Assembly: GCA_025200525.1 (NCBI GenBank) | Contig: CM045761.1 | Coordinates: 39,936,190 to 40,000,189, forward strand | From: Camellia lanceoleosa | Taxonomy: Eukaryota; Streptophyta; Magnoliopsida; Ericales; Theaceae | Length of the DNA: 64,000 nucleotides | Reading direction: 5' to 3' | Shown here: piece after piece, positions 1 to 11,699 of the stretch | Layout of the letters: every line of letters begins with the position of its first letter | Numbering within the stretch: the first letter of the stretch is position 1 | Made by a program: the position numbers and the translations under genes | Notes under the pieces: model-generated | The model's input: the letters and a program-made list of their open reading frames with translations, nothing else | The model's database searches: none | What the model was told of the DNA's origin: nothing

Positions 1-685
1 CGCTAGGTAATTGAGAGTATACCTGTGTAATTCTTTTATATCTTCTTAGTGGATTGTTTTGTGACTGTTGCTCGTGATTTTTTTATCACAATTGGAGGTG
101 CTCCAATTGTGGTTTTTTCACGTTAAAATCGTTGTGTCGATTTATCTTAATTGTTTGATTGTGATTGTTTTATTGCTTAAAATTGATACATAATCACAAA
201 TCAATATCTAGCGGATTTCTAGATTTTTCATAGCTTTCTTTCTTTTGGTCTGGAGGGCAGCTTTTGTTTATGGTTGAAAATTTGGGGAAAAAACTACACA
301 TTCTCAAAGAAATGAGTGTGGCTGGCATTAGAATGTGTAGTTAGATGAGTGGCAATAGAGATAGATTAAGAAATTTATGCATCTATGGAAATAAGAAGAA
401 ATGAACACATCTATGGGAAGGAGATTTGCCAAGGATTATAGATGATGGAACTTGCAAGTCATGTGAAATGGTTCTGGCTGTCTAATCTTAGGTGGACATT
501 TTTAAGTTTGTAAAGCAGCATTGGATACATGTTGACGTGGTTGTCCTGTGCAGAAGTATCAATGACTCTGATTTTAAGTAGAACAGACTTATACATAAAG
601 AAAGTGTCATGAATTACTAATGTCATTTGAATGAATTATGAGTGTTGTTTTATGTTTGGTGATTTGCTTTTGAAACTTTCTGCAG

Positions 686-837
686 GTGTATCAGAGCAAG
701 AACGTGGATCCATAAGTGGTATTTTGGCCACAGTCGAGGCTCATGCAAATATTCTTGAGGTTCTCCGGGTGGATCACTCTGTCCAATCAACTTCAATTGA
801 ACAAAAAGCAGTGGATACCTTCCAGCAGAAATATATG
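686..837 (+). CDS. Kinesin-5 (BimC-type) heavy chain, penultimate exon
   Basis: The exon follows a TTTCTGCAG acceptor (685) and ends before a GTATGC donor (838). It is read in the frame that gives ERGSISGILATVEAHA, then a stretch on the motor's C-terminal tail. The residues, together with the final exon, match what I remember of the tail of plant kinesin-5 proteins (KIN-5C/TKRP125 type). These are plus-end-directed tetrameric motors that cross-link antiparallel microtubules in the spindle and phragmoplast. The motor domain, stalk and earlier exons lie before position 1. The exon begins with the last two bases of a codon and ends in phase 0. Sequence 1-685 is read as intron; a possible exon edge at about position 6 is too short to judge. 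Family assignment is from memory of the tail sequence, not a search. Confidence 0.7.
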
Positions 838-1537
838 GTATGCTAATTTTTCATCTCATTCATCATGATCCCAAGACTATTGAATTGCATCAGAGATGTG
901 TAGTTGGCCTCCTTTCTTGAACGTGCACTAATGCACTTTTAACCAAAAACATTGGTCCAATGCCAACCAGAATTTATGTTACTGTTAATGCATCATCATG
1001 AAATTTAAGGTTTAGCCCTTTTACCTAAAACCATTGCCTTCGCATCCCTACACTTCACTGCGGCTGCAGACTATGTCTTTGAAATGACAATAGTAAATGA
1101 AAGGATTGAGTTATCTTAAATAAAAGAACAATATGTTTGTCTCTCTCCATATATACACAATATCCAAACATATGTATTTTGACATGACAATATGTTTTTT
1201 GACCATCTATTGCAACCAAATTTCTTTTGTTTTTAATTCTTGTGATGGGTCTGGCCTGACTATGCCTGCTTATTTTAACCAAGCATTACTGGCCGAAATG
1301 TTGAACTTAAAAAAACTAAGATATGCATTTAAGAACTAACATTATTATCTAGATTATTTCATTCATTTTCTTTTCTGGGTAAGTTTGAGAATATGCTTTT
1401 CTTTACAAGCAAAGAACTGTCATCCCTGATTATTCTGTAAATGTAAACTTTTTTGTGAATTCATGTATATTTTCTGTTATCCTATTCAATAAATAGTTGG
1501 GTTTATATCCTGATTGCTTTAAAATAATAATGGCCAG

Positions 1538-1735
1538 GATTATGAGCCAATTGGCACAACACCAATCAGATGTGAGCCAGACATTCCATGTAAGGGGACA
1601 ATTGAATCTCTTCGAGCCATGCCAATGGAGGCCCTGCTAGAGGAATTTAGAGAAAACCATTCTTATGAATCATTTGAAGTTAAGGAATTAAAGCCGTCTC
1701 TCATACCACGCTCACCCCTGATCCAACTCAATTGA
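1538..1735 (+). CDS. Kinesin-5 heavy chain, terminal exon with stop
   Basis: This exon starts after the acceptor TGGCCAG (1537) in phase 0, joining the previous exon in frame, and ends at a TGA (1733-1735). It encodes 65 residues including DYEPIGTTP, CKGTIESLRAMPMEALLEEF and a C-terminal KPSLIPRSPLIQLN. The TIESLRAMPMEALLEEFREN block and the basic, proline-rich end are what I recall as typical of the C-terminus of plant KIN-5C-like proteins. The canonical mitotic BimC-box Thr region is not obvious here, in line with the more divergent plant tails. No frameshift or stop interrupts it, so the gene looks intact as far as it is visible. The 3' UTR follows, with a polyadenylation hexamer at 1860. 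Confidence 0.72.
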   Translation, partial: DYEPIGTTPIRCEPDIPCKGTIESLRAMPMEALLEEFRENHSYESFEVKELKPSLIPRSPLIQLN

Positions 1736-1859
1736 TAAGAGGCAGTGTTTGTCATTTGCGTGCACGATGTTTATCGGATTTGTATTTGTAACTTTTCATG
1801 CACACTCTCATTATTGCTCTTTGAAAAATACGGGGAATGTAACATGTCAATGAAAGCTA

Positions 1860-1865
1860 AATAAA
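1860..1865 (+). promoter_or_regulatory. Putative poly(A) signal of the kinesin gene
   Basis: An AATAAA hexamer lies about 125 bp after the kinesin stop codon, in AT-rich sequence. Plant signals are degenerate, so this is a reasonable but unproven site. Confidence 0.4.
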
Positions 1866-2998
1866 TCCTTTCTTGGGATTTAGCAAATTATAGGTTAATC
1901 AGAGTTGTATATGACGGAAAATCTCTACATTATTCCTGCATAATACTTGATCTTTTGTGGCATTTGTTATTGTAAGATTATTTCAGATTATTTGAGAGAT
2001 ACTCTTTTGTTTTTTTTTGCCTTTGTCTTGTATCAGGTAAGATAACTTGCAGTTATTTATTTAACCCTGAGTAGGTTTTTTTTTTATTTTTTTTTATTGT
2101 TTGTATTTTAGTATTTTAATCTATTCTATTTATTGCAAGTCAGTGGTTAATACAGTGCAGTGAATAAAAAATGTTAATCCTTTATATTGCATGACTTGTG
2201 AGTTATATAGTTTTTGTTTGGTTGTGTTTTTGTTTTCCTCTTTTTGTTTTTATTTTTCTGCAAATGCAACTTATTTGGTGAATTGTTCTAAAAAAATTGT
2301 TTCTTGGATAAAACAACTCTATTTTTAGAAACACAATTTTGAATGTTTGAAAATTGTTTCACAATTAAAACAATTGTGTTTTTGAACTCATGCTTTGTGT
2401 TTTGTTTTCTCTTTCCAAAAAAAAGGAAGGAATTCTTTTTGTTTTGTTTTGTTGTTTATTTATTTATTTTTTGTGCATTCGATATATTTATGAATTTCAA
2501 GGGTTTTGATATCTTTCCAGGGATCCTCCCTCATTCCTCAGACAATTTTAGTTTTATCAAGTCCAAATTCTGAAAGTTAGATTCACCTGAATCTACTTGG
2601 ATTATTCTGGGAAGCAGGTTAAAAATTAATTAATTTTTTTTTGAAATATATAAAAAAAAGTAGAGAGATGATATGATACAAAAAAAGTCAAAAAGTTTTT
2701 TTTTAACCTCTTTGGTTTAGTTTTTGAAAAATATTTTAGTGTTTTTGTTTTGTTTTGTTTTTTTTTTCTTTGGTGAAGTTTTTTCATAGTTTAGTCAAAA
2801 TTTCCTTTTTCTTGTTTAGCTGCACTTAAAAATTGAAATATCTGGAAATTTTAAAAAATTTACTAAAGATAAAAAACATTTCGTTTTTTTCTTTGTTTTG
2901 TTTTTGTCTTCACACAGTTGAGGTAAATAAATAAAACAAAAAATATTAGTTAGCTTTTCAAAATTTGCTTTTTTATTTTGTTTCTTCTTTGGTGGTGT

Positions 2999-3842
2999 TT
3001 GTTTGGAGCGATTGAGAGGTGGGATTGGACTATTAATTTATCTGGACTAATAGTTCATTATTTGGTTCAAAATTTTTGTACCGGACTATTAGTCTCAAAT
3101 CCATTGGACTATTATGTCTCATAGGAGGTACAAATGGAGAGATAAGGGGATATAGAATTAGGTGGTGAAATGACTATTTTGAGCATCTATTATTTAATTA
3201 TATATTATATTTAGTAAAATTTAATAAAATTCAAATATCTCAATTTAAAAATTAATTAATTATATTTAATTTTTATTGATGTTTTATTTATTTAATTTTT
3301 TAAAATAATTTTTTTATCGATATTTTATTTTAAAATTTTGTTTATATTTTATTTAATTTCATTATTTAAATTTTAATAGATGTTTTTATTTAATTTCATT
3401 ATTTAATTATTATTATTTTTTTCAAATAAATTTATTTAAAATTTTAATTAAAAAAATAACATATATTTTTATTGATATTTTATTTATTTAATTTTTTAAA
3501 AATAAATTTATTTAATTGTGTAAAAAATAAAATAAAATAAATTTTTATTTAATCTAGTTAAAAATAATTAAAATATTAAAGATATGTTAAATATTACTAT
3601 TACTTAGTAAATAATTGAAAAAGGTAAAATTGTCATTTGAACATTTATTCTTCTCCATAACATCCCAAACAAATATAGGATTTATATCTTATCCAACCAA
3701 ATAGTCCTTTCCAGATATCTAATCTCATGACTAAACAAACATGTGATATAAATTCAGTCCAATCAAATAGTCCAGGAACAATGTATTTTAGGACTAACAG
3801 TCCGGTGGATTCTAATCCCCCTTATCTAATCCGTCCAAATAA
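2999..3842. mobile_element. AT-rich TIR element D (non-autonomous)
   Basis: The ends are inverted: GTTTGGAGCGATTGAGAGG on the left and the complement of GTTTGGACGGATTAGATAAG on the right. The interior is very AT-rich and has no ORF. Second-copy sequence at 7085-7100 gives the uninterrupted site. A clean target duplication was not found, so the superfamily is left open. Confidence 0.55.
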
Positions 3843-4188
3843 AGTTGTATATCAACCAGAGTAGTAATGTACAAATAATTTTTTTTTTTTGTTTTTCTTG
3901 GGCAAATTACCTACACATTCCTTAAGGTTTAACAAAATTACAGATTTTTCCCTAAGGTTTCAAAAATTAAATCCCGCCCATCGCAATTAACGCCGTTAAC
4001 AGATATCATAAATTGACTAAAATGCCCTTTTAACAAATAAGGGCAAATTACCTACATCCCCTTTAGGTTTAGCTAAATTATAGATTCTCCCGATGTTTAA
4101 CTAAATTACAGATTCCCCCTGAGGTTTAGCTAAATTATTATTTTTAAATAAGTTATGAAATGCAAAATTAAAATGGAAACACTTATCA

Positions 4189-4576
4189 CACTACAAAAAA
4201 TTAAGGTTTTAGAGACCAAAATTTAGGACAAAATTATTTTTAGGGGATCAAATATTTTTGTTACGAAAAATGTTGTTATTATATTTTTAGCAACGAAAAT
4301 TGAACATTAGTGATTAATTATTATCTTTTTGGTATCAAATTTTTTGTCGAAAAAAATAAATCATTTTGAGGACATATTATTTTGACCCTAAAAGCCTAGT
4401 TATTATAGACATTTTCAAAATTTTATTGCTAAAAGCCTTATTTTTGACTTTTCAGGATGACCTTTTAGCGACCACTGTCACGACGATAGAAATTAGTCTC
4501 TAAATGTCTTTTGCAAAAAAAATTTCACTTCTAGAAATCAAAAAATTGGTCTCTAAAATTCTTATATATTATAGTG
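4189..4576. mobile_element. CACTA (En/Spm-like) mini-element, 388 bp
   Basis: The element begins CACTACAAAAAATTAAG and ends TATATTATAGTG, with sub-terminal TTTTAGAGACCAA blocks in inverted orientation. It is flanked by TCA (4186-4188) and TCA (4577-4579), the 3-bp target duplication expected of CACTA elements. It has no transposase. A decayed relative is in element B (about 13605-13995), so the insertion came before duplication of the host element. Confidence 0.75.
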
Positions 4577-4748
4577 TCAGATTGTAAAAATATCATAAAA
4601 TTAACAAATAATTAAATAAGTTAAAAATACAAGAAATGACTTGTCAAAAAATTTTTAGAATATGTTTGGTTTGATTTTTAGAAATTTATTTTTAAAAAAA
4701 TTAAAAATTAATTTGGTTAAGAAATAAAAAATAAAAAATAATTCAGTG

Positions 4749-5187
4749 TGTTTGGTTTCAGTTTTCTAAATTCAGTTTTTTGAAAATTGAGTTTTCTGCT
4801 TTTTGTTTTTTCTGTTTTTCGTATTTTTATTTTTTATTTTTAGTGAATATTTTATAAATTTTAAGCAATTTTTTTACCTTTTCAGATGTACCTTACATGT
4901 ATCTAAATAGTAAAATATTTGTGAAAAAATATTTTAAAAAATTAATAAATACACAAAAATATGAAAAATGTACTGAATTTTTGTATTTTTTAAAAATAAT
5001 TTATGGTATTTAATGAATTTTTTAAAGATTTTTTTCCACAAATATTATAATTTTTAAGTGTATTTATGTTGAGTGTGTGTAAAAATTTTAAAAAAAATTG
5101 CTTAAAATATTAAAAAAATTCATTGAAATACAGAAAATAAAAAGTAGAATTTTCTGAAAACTATTTTCTTAAAATCAAAACTAAACA
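4749..5187. repeat. ~430-bp GTTTGGTTT-family repeat, copy 1
   Basis: The ends are GTTTGGTTTCAGTTTTCTA and the complement-like AAAATCAAAACTAAAC. The interior has a block reading GTATCTAAATAGTAAAATAT followed by TTGTGAAAAAATATT. Related copies occur at 13030-13436, 19407-19828 and 22490-22917. This is an AT-rich, ORF-free MITE-like family. Confidence 0.55.
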
Positions 5188-5725
5188 GGTAGATTATTAT
5201 TTTTATATAATTATATCTTTTGAGTGTTCAGAAATAATTTTTACAAATTAAATATATTTTTTCATATTTATTTTTATTAAATTAGTTTTTATTTATTTTT
5301 TAAAATTCTAATTTTTTTTCCTTCTAAACAACAAATTAAATATGGTTTCAAAAACTTAATTTTTTTCTCATCTAATGTAATTCTTTTGTAAATTTTGTTA
5401 ATTTATCAAAAAGATTTTAGCAGGGGTAATATCGTCCATCAATTTATATTTTGGTGATGTCAGTTGATCAATCTTAACGTTTAGTTAACAGTGGGGGTTA
5501 AATTGTTATACAAATATAAATCTCAAGGGGCGGAATATAATTTATAAAACCTGAATGAAAAATTTGTAATTTAGTTAAACCTCGAAGGATGTGCAGGTAA
5601 TTTGCCCTTTTTTCTTTAGTGAAGTTTTTCATAGTTCAGTTAAAATTTCCTCTTTCTTGTTTAGATACACTTAAAAAATTGAAATATGTAGAAATTTTAA
5701 AAAATTCACTAAAGATTAAAAACAT

Positions 5726-5757
<32 letters not shown>

Positions 5758-5796
5758 TTTTTCCACAGTTGATGTAAAATGAATAAAACAAAAAAA

Positions 5797-7031
5797 GGTA
5801 AATTACATTGACAGTCCTGAGATTTTTATTTAATCACATTTGAAAAATTACATTTAATTATCTGAGATTTGTAATCTCATTACAAATTGCCTCCTAGATT
5901 GCTAATGTCATGCCTTAAAATTTTGGGTAAATTACAAACACACCTCTTGAGGTTTACTTAAATTACAAATTATCCCTATGATTTTAGAAATTACATTATG
6001 CCTCTAAAGTTTCTAATTTCATAACAAATATGTCATTTTATTAATAAATCATCAAGTTAATTAATAATTCAGATAATTTTATTATTGTATAGGTAAATAG
6101 TTAGAAATTTCACATTTTTAATTAATTTTGTTAAATAAAAAATTATGACACTGAGTTATTTGTAATTTTTCAAATCACAGGGGACAATTCGTATTTTAAG
6201 CAAACCTCAGGAGGTGTGTTTGTAATTTATCTTAAATTTTTTTAAACAACCATTTTGCCATTTTTCTTATTATTTCTTCTTCTTATTATCATGATTACAT
6301 TCTATAACTTTCCATTATTAAATTCTACCTGAACTTATTTTTATCGAGTGATGATATACAAAAATAAATTTTATATGAAATTTTCAAACATAATGATATA
6401 GCTTAACGGTGATATTTCATTTTAAAACAAAATACCCATAAACATGATTTATATTTACAACAATATCACTATTACAACATTTTTATGATATTTTTTGTAT
6501 AAATTTTTATATATGAATATAATTTTTTATTTTTATTTCGACCATTATATCTAGATTAGATCAATTTAATCTAGATATATTTAAAAAGTATAAAATTTAT
6601 GCCAAAAACTTAAAAAGAATCCATTGAATACAACAAAGTAAGGTAATGTATTGAATTTTTATATTTTTTAATTTTTTTGTATTTGGTGAATTTAAAAAAA
6701 AAAAAAACACAAAATGTGATACTTCTTAAATATATCTAGATTTGGTATATCTAAAAAATAAAAAAATTGCTTAAAATATTAAAGAAATTCAGTAAAAATT
6801 AAAAAAACACGAAAAATAAAAAATTTAATTTTTTGTGTGAGTTAAACAAAAAAAGATGATTGTTATTTCTTTTAAAATGACATAAACAAAATATCTGTAT
6901 TATTTTATATGTATAAAGGTTAAGGGACAAATATATCATTTTAATTTGATAAGGGGTAAGTGTAATTTTTTAAATGTGAGGAAAGATCTGTATTAAAGAG
7001 AAATCTCAAAGGGTGTCAGTGTAATTTACCC
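5797..7031. mobile_element. Non-autonomous TIR element C with 9-bp target duplication
   Basis: The ends GGTAAATTACATTGACAG and the complement of the right end (GGTAAATTACACTGACAC) are inverted. The element is bounded by AACAAAAAA on both sides, and the matching single site occurs in the first copy of the host duplication (about 2936-2944). A 9-bp duplication fits Mutator-like elements. The interior is AT-rich with no ORF and carries a nested element at 5929-6230. Confidence 0.65.
5929..6230. mobile_element. Nested ~300-bp MITE E, GGGTAAATTACAAACACACC ends
   Basis: The left end GGGTAAATTACAAACACACC matches the complement of the right end (CTCAGGAGGTGTGTTTGTAA) over more than 25 bp. Flanks CTTAAAATTTT and CTTAAATTTTT suggest a 9-10-bp duplication. 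Related sequence brackets element B (12462-12500 and 14150-14395). Confidence 0.55.
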
Positions 7032-7135
7032 AACAAAAAATATTAGTGAGCTTTTCAAAATTTCCCTTTTTATTTTGTTTCCACTTTGAGTTGGATATTA
7101 ACCAAAGTAATAATATACAAATAAAAAAATTGTAT

Positions 7136-7980
7136 ATAAAATCTAAATATATTGATATTAATAATTCATTTCAATAAAAAAAACCCATAACAGTGTTTTT
7201 TTTTTTTTTTTTTTCAAAATTGCCATTGACAAATTCATTTCAATCAAAAAAAACATCAAAGTGATTTTTATTTTATTTGTACATAAATGAGTTTTTTTGG
7301 CAAGGCATTAGCTCTCTATTAGATAAGGATTTTAGATATCTAATTTGCCAAGCCTGATTGTTTTGCCATTAAAGTTGCTCGTGAGCAATGATCCTAGCCT
7401 GGTCGAGGTTACACCTTTGATACACTTTTCTACCTATTAGCTTTTTTAGCTTTATTTTTATTTTTTGGGGAAATAAAATATTTCTTTGTAAGTCGAAGGT
7501 AGGAATTGGTGAAGGCCATATCTAACAACTTGCTTGTGAAAGGAAAATTAAGATCTACATCTAACAATTAGTCAGTGCTGTAAGATTGCATAATGATGCA
7601 AATTTTTTTTTTTTTTGGTGGTATTATATGCAGTAATTAATGTCTTAATACTAATTATGATATTATTATTGATTTTACTTATGAAAAATACTTGGGAGCA
7701 CTAATTAGTGCTCCTACTAATTAGGTGGCAGTGGGTCTCGCCAGTAATGATGTGATGTTTTGGTCTTGGAGTTGTATTTTTTTTTTTTTTTTAACTTTTT
7801 TAATGCATTAGTGCTATTAGTGGTGGTGTTTTTAGTGGGATGAATCATTGTTATTCACTTATTATACAAATTACAAATAAAAAAAACTTCTTAAATTATG
7901 TCACATCATCAATTAATATACTAATTAATACATACAACATTGTTCTTTTTCTTTTCAAATCCGTTTGACTAGTTTCAGTA
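7136..7980. other. Intergenic, no gene seen
   Basis: AT-rich sequence with poly-T tracts. The only structure noted is a short palindrome GAGCACTAATTAGTGCTC at about 7697-7714. No ORF or RNA gene could be supported. Confidence 0.5.
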
Positions 7981-7981
7981 A

Positions 7982-8140
7982 GGGTAATGCTTTAGACCCC
8001 CAGTGGGGGCACCCCCACCCCCACGTGGGGGTCCAGGAGAGGAGAATCAAAAAAAAAAATAAATAAATAAAAAAATTAAGCCAATCACAAATTACTAGGG
8101 ATAGTAGGGGTCACCTCAGTCGGGGTTTAAGTCATTTTAC
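7982..8140. mobile_element. Short GC-rich palindromic element (MITE-like)
   Basis: GGTAATGCTTTAGACCCCCA is followed by an imperfect GC palindrome centred on a CACGTG at about 8022. A complementary-looking end GGGGTTTAAGTCATTTTACT lies at about 8122-8141. It stands out from AT-rich flanks. The boundaries are approximate. Confidence 0.35.
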
Positions 8141-8297
8141 TTTCAGTAAATGCTATAGATTCGCTCTTTTTTAATTCGAGGGTAGGAATGGGTAAAAGAT
8201 CATATTTGATAATTAGGTGAATATCAAATCATATTTTACACATGTAACATTTTTTTGAACAGTGAAATTTTTTATTAGTGTAATCAAAGAGTAAACA

Positions 8298-8476
8298 CAT
8301 CATACATATAGTGTAAAAAAAATAATGTGAGTTTGGAAGAAAAAAATTGGATACATACCTAACTTTTGGTATATTATACAAAATGATTGTCCCATGGCTT
8401 GCACCCATAACCTCGAGATTATTAGATTAAGATTTTACCATTGAACCAACGGTCACCCCATCATACTTATAGTGTA
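8298..8476 (-). mobile_element. tRNA-derived SINE with 18-bp target duplication
   Basis: CATCATACATATAGTGTA (8298-8315) and CATCATACTTATAGTGTA (8459-8476) are near-identical direct repeats. Between them, on the minus strand, is a 143-bp body beginning GGGGTGACCG with an A-box-like TGGTTCAATGG and a weaker B-box-like GGGTGCAAGCC. These are the internal promoter elements of tRNA-related SINEs. The minus-strand 3' end is T-rich (ATTATTTTTTT), as in plant SINE families with T tails. It is not a functional tRNA: no acceptor stem or anticodon arm could be drawn. Confidence 0.65.
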
Positions 8477-8497
8477 CTACATTAAAAATAAAAATCT

Positions 8498-9815
8498 AAG
8501 CCTGTGTTTGGTTCTCTTTCTAAATTATGATTCCAATAAAAAATTTTCAAAACTTAAAACTCATAACTAAACACACAACTCAAAAACATATCAAACTTAA
8601 TTCCAAAACTATTTTCAAAATTCATAACTAAACACACAACTCAAAACCAAACTGTTTTCAAAACTCTATTTTTAAAAAAAATTCAAAATTTTTATTTTAT
8701 TTTGTTTTTTAAAATTATTTTTAAAATCATGATTTGAGTGTGGAGTCATGTTTTGAGTTATGAGTTTTGAAAAAAGAAAATTTGTTTGGTATAAGTTTTG
8801 AAAAGAGTTTTGAGTTGTATTTTGAAATTTTTTAGAATATTTCAAAAATTTCTTTATTTTATTTTTTTATGGTAAATACTTTATATTTTAAATGTTTATT
8901 TTTTTACTTTAATGTACACCATATTTCATACATTTATATGTTGTATTTTTTAAAAATATTTAAAAATTTTTAAAAAATATATTTTTTATTTTAAATATAT
9001 AATTTTTATTTTAAGTATTTTTTTTTATTTTAATTATATATTTTTATTTCACGAATATATTTTTAAATATTTTAATATTTTTAAAAATATTTTCTACTTT
9101 TTTTAAATATTTAATTTTTTAAATTTTTAAAAAAAAAACTGGATTGCCATATATTTAAAATAAGAACAAAAAATATTTTTTGGAAAAATAAAAAAATATT
9201 TTTCTTCAAAAATAAAAATAAACAAAATATTTTTTCATAAAAATAGAAAATAAAAAATAATTTTAAAAGACAAAATAAAAAATATTTTTTTGATTTTTTT
9301 AAATAGAATTTAAAAAAAGTTGATTATGAGTTTTGAAAAAACTTTTTGAATTGAATTTTGAGTTATATGTTCGATTATTATGAGTATTGGAAATAGTTTT
9401 TGAATTGAGTTTCGAATTATGTGTTTAGTTACGATTTGAGTGTGGAGTTGCGTTTTGAGTTTAAAATATTAAATAAATTAAAATATTTACAAAATAAAAT
9501 AAAATAAAAAAATTTAAATAAAAAATATATATTTAAAATAAAAATAATAAAATTTTCTTAAACATTTTAAAATATTTTTAAAAAATAAATCTAAAAAAGT
9601 TCATAATAAATTCAAAATTCAAAAACTCAAAACTCAAATTACAACTCAAATTCCTTTCAAAACTCTACTTTTTTCAAAATTTAAAATTTAAAAACTTTAT
9701 TCAAAAACTCATAACCAAACAAATTTTCTCTTTTCAAAACTCAACTCACAACTCCATACTTAAATCATAACTACACATTCAAATTATAATTTTAAAACTA
9801 AACCAAACGATGCTT
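8498..9815. mobile_element. Large AT-rich foldback element
   Basis: Left GTGTTTGGTTCTC... and right AACTAAACCAAACGATGC ends are inverted. Inside are several long inverted arms built from TTTTGAGT / AACTCAAAAC words (8730-8850, 9320-9470 and 9590-9790). No ORF. It is a foldback or composite MITE; superfamily not assigned. Confidence 0.5.
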
Positions 9816-10438
9816 AAAAGTTATCGGCACTTTCGTTCACTGCATTTGTTACTCGTGTTAATTTACTAATTCAATCGTAAAGTTCAAAACTTGGAGTGAG
9901 AAAAACTAGATCCGAACGCTGAGTTTGAGCAGTTGGTGCCTTTATTTTGTTCTATTTGTTTTCCTTGCAAATGCTACCATTTATTGGTTGAAAAGCTTGG
10001 TACTTAAATCAAGTTTTGCATCTAACAATTTAACGAGTAATGCAAGACCAACTTTGCTAGGACATAAAAATGTGAGAAAGAAATATTACAAAATACTCGC
10101 ATAGATGTGGGCCTCACAATTAAGTTCTTCGGTGCAAGGCAACTCTATATGTTCGGTACAATTATTACAAATGCATCTTATTAGTCAGTGGATCATAAAG
10201 TTGGGATGTTTGTGGCAAAAAAATCTTCGTATTGGATATTGAAGTTGCACACTTGATGCATTTTTTTCCATCAATTAATGTGATTTTTTTCTACAATCGC
10301 ATCGTGCAACGTATTCTTTCTGGCAATATCTCAAAATGTGTAAGAATATTATGCTTTCAATTTCTTTCACCATCTTAGCTAGTGGGGAAGACAATAGTAT
10401 GAAAATCATGTTCATATATGTTTGTTCCTTTATGATGT

Positions 10439-10832
10439 GTACTTCATAGAAAAGGAAATCACCTTTAGTGACAAGCCTACAGCATTGCCTCTAGCATACT
10501 AGACATTATACAAACTAAATAAAGTTATTTTTTGTTTGATTTTGGAAAATTGAGTTGACAAAGTTTGGCACAAACACTTTAAGAGATAAGGAGAGGGTAT
10601 TTGGTGGTCTAAGGAGTAATGCCCTATGTTGGTTCCTTTAGAAAGTGTATTTCATAGAAAAGGAAAGTGACAAGCCTTGCAAGTTCCATACAACATTGCC
10701 TCTAGCATACTAAACATTATACAAACTAAATAAAGTTATTTTTTGGTTGATTTTGGAAAATTGAGTTGACAAAGTTTGGCACAAAACTTGTAAGAGATAA
10801 GGATAGGATATTTGGTGGTCTAGGAGTAAATG
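10439..10832. repeat. Direct tandem repeat, ~190-bp unit, two copies
   Basis: Copy 1 (10439-10621) and copy 2 (10637-10832) share CATAGAAAAGGAAA, ACAAACTAAATAAAGTTATT, GAGTTGACAAAGTTTGGCAC and TTTGGTGGTCTA in the same order, with small indels. No coding frame was seen. Confidence 0.8.
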
Positions 10833-11069
10833 TTCTACACCAATTGACACTTGTTGAGTTGTTTTTCAATAACTTAACAAAAAGTATCGAGTTCCATATT
10901 TTCAATTAATAATATCAAATTAAGAGTACTATGTGGCCTTATCCTAAGATCACCACATAATTTTTCAAAGCTAAGAATCAATTTTTATACACTTGTGGCC
11001 ACCAACCTTTTTTGTTATATTTTTTGATCAGATGAAAACAAACAAGGAACACAACCAAAACACAACAAA

Positions 11070-11290
11070 CTAGGCCAACCTTAATAAAGCAGTAAGAGCC
11101 AAAGGAGGAAAAGATATCCAGTCTAGGGGGAGAGTATTCCTGAGAGCAGGCTGGGCTACCCAATGCACTGCTTTGTTTGCTGCTCTAGGACTCCAAGACA
11201 ACAGCAAGTTCAAACAATTAGCAATCTGTTTGATGTCGAAAAAAATAGCACCAGAGTCCCATGGAGGATCAAGTTCAACTTATGACATAT
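11070..11290 (-). pseudogene. LINE C-terminal relic (RNase H-like tail)
   Basis: Read on the minus strand, one open frame ends at a stop (11070-11072). It contains WSPRAANKAVHWVAQPALRN and then PLDWISFPPLALTALLRLA. This resembles the RNase H-like C-terminus found at the end of plant non-LTR retrotransposon polyproteins (an SANxVAHxLA-type block followed by a short tail). Upstream sequence is not open, and no reverse transcriptase is adjacent, so this is a truncated relic. The assignment rests on motif recognition only. Confidence 0.5.
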
Positions 11291-11699
11291 GAAAATGGAC
11301 ATTCTTGTCAACACTTAAACCTTCTAAAATTTAGTGGAAATTTTTTTTGTAGCATCTTTGAAATTTGATTCTTGATCTTTAGAAAAAAGAAAGAAAGTTG
11401 CATATTCATAAACATCCACATGCTTTTTGAGTAGAGCATTTGAAACAATATCTTGTATTCTCTTTCCTTTCGATAATAACCATTTGAAAATTAAAATAAA
11501 GATAGGAAAGTATCAAGTTTGTCATAGAATCCTTTCATTCAACTTCAAATTAATAAAATTCAAAAGTTTTGGATTGTAATGAGTTACTTCAGATTGTGCA
11601 AACGTCAAACAAAGCATATTGTGATTCTACTAATTTTATGTTTCAAAAGAATAGAGTAGTAGATTTAAATTTTTAGTAAAATTTGTAAATTTGTGTTGT

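Larger units (their letters stand above)
3900..5607. mobile_element. Non-autonomous TIR element A, GGGCAAATTACCT ends
   Basis: The left end GGGCAAATTACCTACAC and the complement of the right end (GGGCAAATTACCTGCAC) form terminal inverted repeats of about 45 bp. Both are flanked by TTTTTCTT, a likely 8-9-bp target duplication. A second copy of the left terminal motif lies at about 4041, so the left end may be compound. The element contains a CACTA mini-element (4189-4576) and a member of a recurrent ~430-bp repeat (4749-5187). No ORF. An inverted relative (element B) lies at 12608-14140. Confidence 0.6.
2766..7135. repeat. Ancient ~290-bp tandem duplication, both copies split by transposons
   Basis: Copy 1 is 2766-2998 plus 3843-3899. 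Copy 2 is 5608-5796 plus 7032-7135. Both start CTTTGGTGAAG / CTTTAGTGAAG, share a block around TTTCTTGTTTAG, a poly-T/CACAGTTGA block, an ATATTAGTKAGCTTTTCAAAA block, and finish with AATRTACAAATAA. Copy 1 is interrupted by element D (2999-3842), copy 2 by element C (5797-7031), and element A (3900-5607) sits at the junction. Each copy therefore shows the empty site of the insertion in the other copy. No coding potential is seen. Confidence 0.75.

Noticed and set aside
2343..2573. 76-codon ORF rich in Phe
   Set aside because: Low-complexity T-rich sequence with no recognisable protein.
8316..8458. Functional tRNA gene on the minus strand
   Set aside because: A-box- and B-box-like motifs are present but no acceptor or anticodon stems. 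The target duplication shows it is a SINE.
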